A stretch of DNA of 43,973 nt, taken from Chitinophaga pinensis. GTDB taxonomy: Bacteria > Pseudomonadota > Gammaproteobacteria > Burkholderiales > Burkholderiaceae_C. A model generated the notes under the pieces. The model saw only the letters and a program-made list of their open reading frames with translations. It searched no databases and had not been told where the DNA came from. The stretch lies in assembly GCA_943326015.2 (NCBI GenBank), contig CALPRQ020000031.1, positions 1 to 43,973 on the forward strand, read 5' to 3'. The position numbers and the translations under genes are program-made. Below are positions 19,164 through 27,493 of this stretch, piece by piece (position 1 is the first letter of the stretch; each line of letters begins with the position of its first letter).

Positions 19164-19529
19164 AATGCGGATCGCCCCGTTGCGCCTAACCCAGTTCCTG
19201 CTGTCCTCACTTTCACTCCATCAAGCACACGACGCTATCGTAGCTCGACTGAAAAAGATGGACATCATGCTGCGATAATTAATTTGACATTAATATGATT
19301 AAAAAATTATTGAAATTTTCATTTTTATTAGAAAGGGTATATTTTTCATGTAATTTGATAAACCTCAGTAGCTCATATGGTAGTCAAACTATAGGAGATG
19401 GATTCCAAGATATAGAAATTTGACTCGACTGCCTGAATATCCTTTATATCACTTTGATAAAAAATGTCGTTATGATGTGGTACTCTTACTCTGATCACCT
19501 TGTAAACTGTACTTACCGAAAAAATCAGC
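19164..19529. other. AT-rich leader of the island, no gene
   Basis: 366 bp without a convincing gene. About 19270-19500 is strongly AT-rich (for example TTAATTTGACATTAATATGA and a run of A near 19460), in sharp contrast to the rest of the window. TATGAT at 19471-19476 is a possible -10 box for the gene at 19530. Tracts of this kind are typical targets of H-NS/MvaT-type silencers in acquired DNA. Confidence 0.6.
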
Positions 19530-20267
19530 ATGAAAAGTTACAAATCTATTCGGCAGAAATTCACTATTTCTGTACTCGTCACTGCGCTGAGCGCCGCAAC
19601 TGTCGCCCACGCGCAGGAGTCGGCCAACGCCGAATTGGACGCTTGTGTCAAGGACGAACAGATCGCCCTCACCGCCAAGGGCGCTGGCCTCGGCGCAGTG
19701 GCCGGTCTGGGATCAGCACTGTTCTCCAGCAACAAGGAAGACGCGCTGAAGAAGGCTGCCATTGGTGCGGCAGTCGGTGGTGCCGCAGGCTTTGCCACGG
19801 CTTACTTCACCGCAATCGATACCTGCTTCAAGAAGAATCCGAGCTGGATTCCGGAATCCAAGATCGAACGCACACAGGAGTACGCGCAAGTCAAGAAGGC
19901 GACCAAATACAAGCCTAGCGAGGGCATCAAGGCTCAGGCGACCAAGCTGGAGATGCCTGGCAGCGCCAAGGCTGGCTCCATGCTCGATGTCGCGAGCACC
20001 TTCTATGTGCTGACTCCCAATGGGGCGGAAACCGACGTGACGATCGAGCGCAAGCTGTTCTCCATCGTGGACGGCAAGGAAACCCCGGTGACCTTCAACG
20101 GCAAGACTTCGGAGCAGCGCACCTTGCAGCCCGGCGAACATAAGGATATGGCCCATCTGCCGATTCCCGCCAAGGCGCAGGCTGGTACCCAGTACCGCGT
20201 TGAATTCAGCGTCAGCGCAGGCGGCAAGCCAGCCTCCACCGTTCAGGCAAAGGTCACCGTCGAGTAA
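19530..20267 (+). CDS. secreted glycine-zipper protein, function unknown
   Basis: 245 residues. Signal peptide MKSYKSIRQKFTISVLVTAL continues to about residue 28 (cleavage after AHA). Residues about 50-92 contain two glycine-zipper-like hydrophobic segments (GAGLGAVAGLGSALF and AAIGAAVGGAAGFATAYF), of the kind that pack into membranes or oligomers. After a charged linker, residues about 135-245 look like a beta-sandwich (YVLTPNGAETDVTIERKLF to ASTVQAKVTVE). I do not recognise a named family beyond the glycine zipper. It is the first gene of the island, 265 bp before the caspase gene, and is probably an envelope component of the same system. No strong Shine-Dalgarno precedes the ATG. Confidence 0.8.
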   Translation: MKSYKSIRQKFTISVLVTALSAATVAHAQESANAELDACVKDEQIALTAKGAGLGAVAGLGSALFSSNKEDALKKAAIGAAVGGAAGFATAYFTAIDTCFKKNPSWIPESKIERTQEYAQVKKATKYKPSEGIKAQATKLEMPGSAKAGSMLDVASTFYVLTPNGAETDVTIERKLFSIVDGKETPVTFNGKTSEQRTLQPGEHKDMAHLPIPAKAQAGTQYRVEFSVSAGGKPASTVQAKVTVE

Positions 20268-20424
20268 GACGGTCGGCGCGGCCAGTGCTGTCTCTCACCC
20301 GGCTGATTCAAACAAGGACGCGTGAGCGCCTCGGCGAAATGAGCTTGGTGTGGCCTTGGATGGAGGTGGCACCGCTACATGCATCTTCGGCCATATCAAT
20401 TTCTGCTCTCGCGAGCTAGCCAGG

Positions 20425-20443
20425 AGTCAGGTGCTACCTGACT
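20425..20443. terminator. hairpin between the glycine-zipper and caspase genes
   Basis: AGTCAGGT-GCT-ACCTGACT, a perfect 8-bp stem followed by TTCC on the plus strand. It could end or attenuate the transcript of the first island gene. The remaining intergenic sequence 20268-20532 shows no gene. Confidence 0.4.
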
Positions 20444-20532
20444 TTCCGAAGGGTGGGGCGCTTGAAATCATCCGATGCACTGAAGCTCGGGTATAGCGCT
20501 CAACCTCAAATTCTTACTCGCCAGTCAGTCAC

Positions 20533-21879
20533 ATGATCATCAGCACATTTCGTCGCACGTTGCTTCTGCTTGGGCCAATTTTGCTCGGCGGTTGCGCTGC
20601 CAGCCAGCTGGCTGGCTTTGAGAATGCTTATCAAGCATACAATGTTCCGGAGTCGCTGGTTGTCCGCATCCGGACCGAGCTCGGAAAAAACGGGCTGCCC
20701 AATGCTCAGGTGACGCGCGACAACGTGGGCCGCATCCGTCTGACCGGCAGCTACCGTAACGAAGAAGAGGTAGATCTGGCGTTCGTGCTCGTGCAGTCCA
20801 TCGTCGGCATCAAGTCCACCTCCCCGCTTTACCCGGAAAACATCAAGGAGAAACGCTGGGAGCTCGAAGCCAAGCGCGCACTGGTGCGTCATGCCGAGAT
20901 GACATTGACGCTTCCTGTCAAGCGCGCGCTGATCATCGGCATCAACGACTTCCTCTACAAGGATTTGTCTTCTATTCTAGGAGAAGACGACGCGAGGACG
21001 ATGGACAGTGCGGCCAGGAAAGCCGGCTACCGGACGATGACCCTGCTCGGCCAGCAGGCCACCAAGAAGAACATCGAGGATGCGCTGCAACGCTTGTCAG
21101 GGGAACTGAGGCCGAATGACAGTCTGCTGATCTACATCTCCAGCCACGGCACCCCGCCGCTTCCATCCTATAAGGGCGCAGACGTACGCAAGATGTCGAT
21201 CATCGCCTACGACACAAAGTATCACAAAACCGATAACAACCCGGATATCGCACGCGATCTGTACCAGACTTCGGTTCCAGACGGTAAGGTGCAGGTACTC
21301 GCCGAAATGCCGACCCGGCAAACCAGGGTCATCATCGACACCTGCTACAGCGGCGAGATTCTGAAGGGCATTCCGGACGAATCGACCCGCTACATCCTGA
21401 AGACCAATGGCGGTATCCCGGAGCAGGCCGGCATCTCGATGGCGGCCTGGACCGGTCCGTCCTACGCAGCCAAGGGTATCGTTTTCGCCGACGACAGCCC
21501 CCCTGCCACGAAGAACAAGGCCGGCCGGCAAGCCGTGCCAGCGCCGCGAGCCGGCAGCGAGCAGTCCGACATCAACCGCTATACCGTTATCACCTCTACC
21601 AGCGACGGCCAGGAGGCCTGGGGACCAAGCAAAGGCAGCAGCTTTGCCAGCCCGGTGAATCCCGGTAAGCGACTCCAGGGTTCATTCTTCACCCAGGCCT
21701 TCTTGGAGTATTTGGATCAGTACGACGGCCATCTTGAGCCGGCGTTCAAGGCCGCCCGGGATTTCACTGCAACGAAGGTGGCACAGGAAGTCGCGCAGCA
21801 AGTCAAGCGGCCTGTGCAGCAGACGCCCCGCCTCAATCCTCCTCTGCCCGCCGGCGACCGCAGCAGCCTCTACAACTGA
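20533..21879 (+). CDS. caspase-fold (peptidase C14-like) lipoprotein with BON-like domain
   Basis: 448 residues. Lipoprotein signal with lipobox LLGGC (Cys21, followed by Ala, so probably outer-membrane sorted). Residues about 40-103 resemble a BON domain (VRIRTELGKNGLPNAQV, IRLTGSYRNEEEVDLAF). Residues about 128-420 are a caspase-like domain: RALIIGINDF strand, catalytic His205 in YISSHGTP, catalytic Cys271 in VIIDTCYSGE, and TVITSTSDGQEA. Between the Cys part and the last strands is a loop starting with YAAKGIVFADD (311-321), then a Pro/Ala/Lys-rich disordered stretch (322-345). This is the position of the inter-subunit linker cut during activation of true caspases. It would act in the periplasm. 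Its substrate is unknown; the next gene product carries the same motif. No Shine-Dalgarno is evident. Confidence 0.88.
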   Translation: MIISTFRRTLLLLGPILLGGCAASQLAGFENAYQAYNVPESLVVRIRTELGKNGLPNAQVTRDNVGRIRLTGSYRNEEEVDLAFVLVQSIVGIKSTSPLYPENIKEKRWELEAKRALVRHAEMTLTLPVKRALIIGINDFLYKDLSSILGEDDARTMDSAARKAGYRTMTLLGQQATKKNIEDALQRLSGELRPNDSLLIYISSHGTPPLPSYKGADVRKMSIIAYDTKYHKTDNNPDIARDLYQTSVPDGKVQVLAEMPTRQTRVIIDTCYSGEILKGIPDESTRYILKTNGGIPEQAGISMAAWTGPSYAAKGIVFADDSPPATKNKAGRQAVPAPRAGSEQSDINRYTVITSTSDGQEAWGPSKGSSFASPVNPGKRLQGSFFTQAFLEYLDQYDGHLEPAFKAARDFTATKVAQEVAQQVKRPVQQTPRLNPPLPAGDRSSLYN

Positions 21880-21923
21880 ACGGCTGCAAGCGACCGATAG
21901 TGAATTTTCTTAGGACCCAGACG

Positions 21924-22814
21924 ATGCGACTCCATCTTTCCGCACTTTCCTTGATGCTGCTGGCCGGCAGCATCGGCGCCCAGGAAACTGAAACTTACAG
22001 CGCCAAGTCCCTGTTCTTTGGTGATGACAACTCGGTCATAGCCGTTTCGACGACGCCTAAAGACAAGGCGCCGACAGCCGTTGCCGGCAGCCAGGACGGA
22101 GCGAAAAAGGCTCCTACGCAGGTGGCGCAGAAGAAGAACAAGCAGCCCCAGAACATCGGCGTCAGCTATTTCATCCGACTGAAGAACCCGGATGGCAGCA
22201 GCCGTGACGTGCTCGCCAGCCGCAAATTCCAGAGCGGCGAGCGCTTCCAGCTCGGCATCAAGGTCAATCACCCGTCCTATGTCTACGTTCTCAACGAGGA
22301 TCCCAGCGGAAAGGTCACGCAAATCTATCCCCGATCCGGTGGCGACAACTTCATCAATGCCATGGGCACGGTATTTCTGCCCAGCAAGGGCGCGTTCGAA
22401 TTCGACCACGAACCGGGAATCGAGCAGTTGCTGGTCTATGTGTCGATGACCCCTATGGCAAACGGAATGACCGATCGCGTCAGGCAGATGCGCCCGGATG
22501 TCATCACGGCCAGCGTTGCGCCAATCGCAGCCGGAGCAAGCTGCACTCAGGCGGGCATGACGACTATGGCGTCTGCACCGAACGGCGGTATGCAGTTGGC
22601 TAGCGCAGGCGAATATGCATCCAAAGGTATCGCCTTCGCTGAAGACGCACCGTGCGCTCAGGACATCGGAAAAGGTGAATCTTATGCATCAAAAGGCATC
22701 GCGTTCGCCGAGGACTCCGATGTCGGTGGGCTTCAGTCCGCCTCCTATGTAGTCAAGAACAAAACGACTCCGGATGCCAACCTGTTCCTGAAAATCAAGC
22801 TGCACCATCAGTGA
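21924..22814 (+). CDS. secreted DUF4384 protein with repeated YASKGIAFAED motif
   Basis: 296 residues. Signal peptide MRLHLSALSLMLLAGSIGA, cleaved near residue 19. A Lys/Gln/Ala-rich linker (40-75) leads to a DUF4384 domain (about 77-185: GERFQLGIKVNHPSYVYVLN, then GKVTQIYPRSGGDNF), a family often found with bacterial caspases and signalling proteins. The tail carries YASKGIAFAED twice (231-241 and 254-264, 23 residues apart), and a degenerate copy YSAKSLFFGDD sits at 25-35 just after the signal peptide. The caspase upstream has the same motif at 311-321. I start at ATG 21924, with AGGA nine bases upstream, rather than the in-frame GTG at 21900. Likely a periplasmic partner or substrate of the caspase; that is inference. 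Confidence 0.85.
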   Translation: MRLHLSALSLMLLAGSIGAQETETYSAKSLFFGDDNSVIAVSTTPKDKAPTAVAGSQDGAKKAPTQVAQKKNKQPQNIGVSYFIRLKNPDGSSRDVLASRKFQSGERFQLGIKVNHPSYVYVLNEDPSGKVTQIYPRSGGDNFINAMGTVFLPSKGAFEFDHEPGIEQLLVYVSMTPMANGMTDRVRQMRPDVITASVAPIAAGASCTQAGMTTMASAPNGGMQLASAGEYASKGIAFAEDAPCAQDIGKGESYASKGIAFAEDSDVGGLQSASYVVKNKTTPDANLFLKIKLHHQ

Positions 22815-22894
22815 TTTGATGATTGAAAGGTCCGGCAACTGGACTAGGAGTCGCAAGACTCAGTGAACTTACTTCGTATTCATCGGAAAAATTT

Positions 22895-25800
22895 ATGAGC
22901 AACAATCACCTGATTGTCGGTCTGGGCGGCACGGGAGGCAAGGTCATACGCCAGCTGCGCAAGACCCTGGAGCGCAGCAAAGACGCGCACGGCAAGAGTC
23001 CTTCAGAAGCCCGCTTCGATTACCTTTATGTCGACACCTCCCGTGACGAGCTCGACAAGAAAGAGGAATGGAAGGTTCTCGGCAAGGAAATCGATCTCGC
23101 ACGCAGCCAGTTCCTGATCAACACCGCCAGCAACGTCCGTCCGGTACTCGGTGACCCTGATTCCTTCCCGGGACTGAAGGACTGGATCGAGCCGCGCCAT
23201 GTGTTCGATTTCGTTAATTCATCGACCGCAGGTGCCGCACAGCGGCGCAAGCTCGGCCGGGTGGTGTTCGCACAAAACGCATCCAGCTTTGTCAAGGCGA
23301 TCGAAGACCGCCTGTCGGTCCTCGAATCCACGCCCGGCAGCAGGAAGGGCGCTGTGATCCATATCGTCTGCGGTCTGGCCGGAGGCACCGGCAGCGGTTC
23401 GATCGTCGATGCGGTAGCGCAGATCCGCCACAAGTGCCCGGACCACGATCTCTACCGCATCCTCGTCTACGCGATGCTGCCTGAGAAGAACTCGCGCCGA
23501 GTCAAGGATGTCGCCGGCTTTTCGAACTACTACGCCAACGGTTACGCCGCGCTGTCCGAACTCAACGCGCTTGCGGTCGGTCAGTACAAGCCGACCAACA
23601 TTCTCGACGGGTCACGCCTTGCCCACGATATCTACTTCAACGGCTGCTACCTGATCAACAACATCAACGAGCACAACATCCAGTTCGAAGTCGAATCGGA
23701 GGTGCCACGCATCGTCGCCGAGTTCATCTTCCAGAAGACGATGAACAAGGAGTGGGAAGGCCTGGGCCGGGCCGAGAAAGGCGAGAACGACATCAGGAAC
23801 TTCGAGGTCGAGGATGGTATCGGCAAGGCCCGCGCCAAGCTGTTCCTGTCTTTCGGCATCAAGCGCATTGTCGTGCCCGAGCAGGAGATCAAGGAATACC
23901 TCGCCTATGGCTTCGCCGAGCAGGCCACGCGCCAGCTGATGTACAACAACTTCCGGCAGGGCGAGGGTTATGCCGACGAGCCAGTTGAGAAAGACTGGGG
24001 CTTCGAGGCCCGCAAGCCCGACACGCTGCAGTCCTTCCTGCTCACCGACGCGCATCTGACGCTGGAAACCGGCATCCTGAACGATGACGCCAAGAACGCC
24101 TCCTGGAAGCCAGCGAGTGAATACTGGAAGCAGATCGTCAGCCTGCAGGTGCCGGACATCAAGGCCGACAAGAACATCGAACAGACCAACTGGATCCCCA
24201 CGTTGATCAGTCGCCTGTCCAAGGTCTTCGACGACACCTACCGCAGCATGGGGGGCGTGCGCAAGTTTTACGAGGTCAAGGGCAATGCCCGCCTCGAGAT
24301 GGCGCGCCACATCGGCCGCTACATCGAGAAGGAATTGTTCGCGCGCTGGAGAGCCGGCAATGCTTCACTGATTCAGCTGCGCCAGTTCACCGATGGTCTG
24401 ATCGCGATGCTCGACGAGCGTCTTGTCATGCTCTCCGAGCGTGTCGCCAAGATACCCGCAACACTCGAAGCCAATCAGCAGACGATCAACGAGTTGACCC
24501 TGAGTTTCAACCATCCAGGGTTTTTTGCCAGTCTTCTTACTGACAAACGCGCTGCCTTATTCTCGGATATAGGCATCCTGCTGCAGGAGAAGTACACGCT
24601 GAACACGCTCTACCAGGGCCAAAAGTTCGCGTGCGGCTTGATTCCCTTCGTCAAGGAGCAGCTGACCGCGCTGCGTGGCGCGATCGACGAACTGCACCAG
24701 AACCTCAGCGCAGCCACCGAACGGATCAACCAGGAAAAAGCCGCCCGCCTCGGCCCCGCCGACGCGGTTTACCAGAAACGCATCTTCGATCAGACTGCGA
24801 TCAGCAACATACACAAGGCGCTGATCGTCGACGAGGCCGCCCAAGCCGCACGCACCCAACGCGTGCGCCAATCCGTTATCGACCTGGCCGGCACCGACGT
24901 GGACAGCTTCGACCAGCTGCTGAAGGGCGTATCGCTCGGTAGCGTGATCGCCACGCTGTCGCAGGAGTCGGCCCAGATCGTCGAGATGGCTCACGCCGAA
25001 ATATCCAAGTCGCTGCCTGCGGTGCTGCATGTCAACATCGTCGAGCGCTTGCAGAAGAAGTACGACGCGAACCCGAGCGAACTCAAGAGATTTGTCGCCG
25101 AACTCTATGACGAGGCGGGCTCGATGATGGTCTTCAACAAGACTGAGGTCGATCGGATTGTCGCCAACAATACCGGCGGCAGCCAGGGCCGCTCGCAGAC
25201 CATCGGCGTATTCCTGCCCGAGTGTGAAAACCAGAAGGATTTTCGCAGCAATCTGGCAACTCTGTTCGATGAGCAAAAGGACCCGGCATCCGATACCAAA
25301 GTTGCAACGGGCAAGCTGTCGAACCAGATCGTCGTCATGAAGATCGCTTCGCTGATGCCGGCCCGCTTCATTGAGTCGCTGACCGATTTCAAACGCCATT
25401 ATGACGGTCTGCTCGCTGACGACAAGGAGGCAGTGCTGCTGCACAGCGAGGGCGACGGCAAGAAGCTGCCGCCGCTGTTCGCTCGCTCGGCGGTCGAAGT
25501 CAAGGCGCAGGGCAAGCGCAAGCCCTACCTGCTGGTCGCCCGCCTGCTGGGAATGATCAAGGAACGCCAGAACAAGACCAGCGGCCTGATGGAATGGGTG
25601 TTCACCTATATCGCAGGTGGCCTGCCCAAGGTCCAGGTCCTGCAAGGAAAAACCTGGTTCGATGTGCTCAATGGCGACCACCCGGCAGAACTGCAGGCCA
25701 GCGTCGAGAAGGAAGTCAACAAGCGCATCGATGCCGAGTACAAGCATATCGACAAGAAGAGGGAACTGCGCGACACCTACCGGCAGATGGTGCTGACTTG

Positions 25801-25906
25801 CTTCACCGACGCTGGCGAAGACGACCAGGATCCGCAGTTTGTTGCGCTCAGCGCGATGCAGGCCCCCCTGCTCGAGATCGTCGGCGTTTCCGCCGAGGAC
25901 GAGTGA
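22895..25906 (+). CDS. large tubulin/FtsZ-like protein (Tubulin_2 type)
   Basis: 1003 residues, with no signal peptide or TM segment, so cytoplasmic. The N-terminus has the nucleotide-binding Gly loop (NHLIVGLGGTGGKVIRQLRK, residues 4-23), a strand with YLYVDTSRDELD (43-54), and the tubulin signature loop CGLAGGTGSGSI (159-170) after a hydrophobic strand (GAVIHIV). FSNYYANGYAALSELNALAVG follows, as in the bacterial tubulin-like family. The remaining ~650 residues are mostly helical, with coiled-coil-like stretches (about 520-640), and not assigned. Probable role: a GTP-dependent filament or scaffold. GTP binding and polymerisation are inferred from the motifs. ATG 22895 is chosen because MSNNHLIVGLGG starts right at the fold. 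It is the centre of the island operon. Confidence 0.82.
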   Translation: MSNNHLIVGLGGTGGKVIRQLRKTLERSKDAHGKSPSEARFDYLYVDTSRDELDKKEEWKVLGKEIDLARSQFLINTASNVRPVLGDPDSFPGLKDWIEPRHVFDFVNSSTAGAAQRRKLGRVVFAQNASSFVKAIEDRLSVLESTPGSRKGAVIHIVCGLAGGTGSGSIVDAVAQIRHKCPDHDLYRILVYAMLPEKNSRRVKDVAGFSNYYANGYAALSELNALAVGQYKPTNILDGSRLAHDIYFNGCYLINNINEHNIQFEVESEVPRIVAEFIFQKTMNKEWEGLGRAEKGENDIRNFEVEDGIGKARAKLFLSFGIKRIVVPEQEIKEYLAYGFAEQATRQLMYNNFRQGEGYADEPVEKDWGFEARKPDTLQSFLLTDAHLTLETGILNDDAKNASWKPASEYWKQIVSLQVPDIKADKNIEQTNWIPTLISRLSKVFDDTYRSMGGVRKFYEVKGNARLEMARHIGRYIEKELFARWRAGNASLIQLRQFTDGLIAMLDERLVMLSERVAKIPATLEANQQTINELTLSFNHPGFFASLLTDKRAALFSDIGILLQEKYTLNTLYQGQKFACGLIPFVKEQLTALRGAIDELHQNLSAATERINQEKAARLGPADAVYQKRIFDQTAISNIHKALIVDEAAQAARTQRVRQSVIDLAGTDVDSFDQLLKGVSLGSVIATLSQESAQIVEMAHAEISKSLPAVLHVNIVERLQKKYDANPSELKRFVAELYDEAGSMMVFNKTEVDRIVANNTGGSQGRSQTIGVFLPECENQKDFRSNLATLFDEQKDPASDTKVATGKLSNQIVVMKIASLMPARFIESLTDFKRHYDGLLADDKEAVLLHSEGDGKKLPPLFARSAVEVKAQGKRKPYLLVARLLGMIKERQNKTSGLMEWVFTYIAGGLPKVQVLQGKTWFDVLNGDHPAELQASVEKEVNKRIDAEYKHIDKKRELRDTYRQMVLTCFTDAGEDDQDPQFVALSAMQAPLLEIVGVSAEDE

Positions 25907-25971
25907 GACTGCAACTGTCCAGCGCTGCCGGACGGCTGACCCTTTACCTGACCAATTAATACGGAACCAAA

Positions 25972-26712
25972 ATGGCGAAATACAAGTGCAAGAACCTGGG
26001 CGAATGCGACAGGGCAAACTCCGGCGAAGTCTTCGAAATCGCTGCGGGTGAAGACCAAAAATGTCCAAGATGTGGCATCGGTAGCATGCTGGAGATTGTG
26101 AATACTCCCGCTGGTGGCGGCGGGAGCTCCAAGCTTCCGCTAATTGCCGGCGCGGCGGTCGCCGTGGCGCTGCTGGCCGGCGGTGGCTATTACTTCACCG
26201 CAGGTAGTGCCAAAGCACCCGAGGCTCCAGTGCCAGCCGAGGTAGTCGTCACGCCGGCTCCGACGCCCGTACCTGAAGCGTCCCAAGCTGCTGCATCAGG
26301 CATCGCACCCACGGAAGCCGAAACCAAAGCATTGCGCCAGGAAAGCGAGAACAAGCTCACTTCGGGCGATGCAGCAAGCGCTGAGCAGGCTGGCAACAAG
26401 GCGGCTGCCAATGAAATGCTCAAGCTGGCCATCGCCAAGATGGCTCAGGGCAAGCTCGGCGAGGCAGAAACGGATCTCTTGGCAGCTCGTGAGCGCGATC
26501 CCAAGCAGTCGCTGGTGTCTTACAACCTGGCCGTGCTGCGCCTGAAGCAGGGCCGCAAGGACGATGCGCTGAAGGAGTTCGAAGCCAGCTTCATGGCGGG
26601 ATTCAGCTACTTCGACAAGATGGATCAGGATCCGGATCTTGACGTCATGCGCAAGGATACGCGCTTCAACGCGCTCGTGGCCCAGTACCGGAGTAAGCCG
26701 GCAGCCAAATGA
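25972..26712 (+). CDS. zinc-ribbon / transmembrane / TPR protein
   Basis: 246 residues. N-terminal zinc ribbon with Cys6, Cys12, Cys31 and Cys34 (CKNLGEC and CPRCG). One TM segment at about 55-77 (LPLIAGAAVAVALLAGGGYY) and a Pro/Ala/Val linker follow, then a TPR-like helical domain (about 140-243) with KLGEAETDLLAARERDPKQS. It ends in a module FDKMDQDPDLDVMRKDTRFN...ALVAQYR that is also at the end of the next protein. Topology should place the ribbon in the cytoplasm, near the tubulin-like protein, and the TPRs in the periplasm, near the caspase lipoprotein, so this is the likely bridge across the inner membrane. It overlaps the next gene by ATGA. Topology and role are inferred. Confidence 0.82.
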   Translation: MAKYKCKNLGECDRANSGEVFEIAAGEDQKCPRCGIGSMLEIVNTPAGGGGSSKLPLIAGAAVAVALLAGGGYYFTAGSAKAPEAPVPAEVVVTPAPTPVPEASQAAASGIAPTEAETKALRQESENKLTSGDAASAEQAGNKAAANEMLKLAIAKMAQGKLGEAETDLLAARERDPKQSLVSYNLAVLRLKQGRKDDALKEFEASFMAGFSYFDKMDQDPDLDVMRKDTRFNALVAQYRSKPAAK

Positions 26713-27419
26713 CACTGCGAATTTCTGGGCTCATCGCACGTGGCTTGCTTGGCGTGGCGCTGGCAATGCTCCTGAGCGCCTGCAGTAAGCCTGACGGCAA
26801 ACGCATCCTGGGTCGCTGGCGCGCAGAACCATTGCAACTGCAGGGTATCCGCGTGCCGATAGGGCCGGAGTTTGTGGTCGGACACCATGAGTTGCGCTCG
26901 TTGGATGGGGCGATTGATATCCCGCTCTCGTCAATCACCGAGAAAGACGACAAGATCACCCTTGATATGACTCTGGGTCTGGGATTGACTTTTCAGTTCG
27001 AGGGAAACGACCGAATGTCCTTCGAGGTTCCGCTGGTAGGCCAAAAAATCTACTATCGGCGGGTCAGTGATGCGACGTCGATAGCCCATTCGAGGGTTGA
27101 GCCTTCCCCGGCTCATCGCGCTGTGACCGCACCACCATCCGGCTCGGTGCAACTCAGCCGGGAGGCGGAATCAGCAGCTCACGTCTCGGCAGTCGCCGCC
27201 CCACCGCAGGCCGAGCGACAGCAGAGCAATGACCCGATGGTGGACTACAACCAGTCAATTCTGCACATGCGTCGAGGTGATGCGGATGCCGCCGTGCGCA
27301 GTCTGCGCGATGCTTTTGAGCATGGCTTCCGCGATTTTCAGTTGTTGGAAACCTCGCAGGATCTCGTTCAACTGCGGAGTGACCCGCGTTATAACGCGCT
27401 GGTCACACGCTATCGGTGA
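26709..27419 (+). CDS. lipoprotein with TPR-like C-terminal module
   Basis: 236 residues. Lipoprotein signal with lipobox LLSAC (Cys25, followed by Ser, so probably outer membrane). Residues about 30-125 form a compact beta-rich domain (GRWRAEPLQLQGIRVPIGPE to FEVPLVGQKIYYRRV) that I do not recognise. A low-complexity linker (130-175) leads to a C-terminal helical module, residues about 180-236 (HMRRGDADAAVRSLRDAFEH...DLVQLRSDPRYNALVTRYR), which aligns without gaps with the end of the preceding protein. The ATGA overlap with that gene shows translational coupling. It is the last gene of the island, before the terminator and right repeat. Probably a periplasmic partner of the bridge protein. 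Confidence 0.8.
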   Translation: MTLRISGLIARGLLGVALAMLLSACSKPDGKRILGRWRAEPLQLQGIRVPIGPEFVVGHHELRSLDGAIDIPLSSITEKDDKITLDMTLGLGLTFQFEGNDRMSFEVPLVGQKIYYRRVSDATSIAHSRVEPSPAHRAVTAPPSGSVQLSREAESAAHVSAVAAPPQAERQQSNDPMVDYNQSILHMRRGDADAAVRSLRDAFEHGFRDFQLLETSQDLVQLRSDPRYNALVTRYR

Positions 27420-27467
27420 AGTGGGTTTTTTTCAGCCGCTTCCCACATAGCGTGATCGCCCTGCGTT

Positions 27468-27493
27468 CCGCCCCGGCTGACTGACCGGGGCGG
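27468..27493. terminator. hairpin between convergent genes
   Basis: CCGCCCCGG, an 8-base loop and CCGGGGCGG form a perfect 9-bp stem between the end of the island operon and the end of the DUF2126 gene. It lacks a T-run. A separate run of seven T at about 27425 follows the island's last stop codon. The hairpin lies inside the block bounded by the direct repeats. Confidence 0.55.

Noticed and set aside
19350-19440. tRNA remnant near CAGTAGCTCATATGGTAG in the AT-rich leader
   Set aside because: It looks like a D-arm, but no acceptor stem, anticodon stem or proper T-arm can be folded around it; the match is probably chance.
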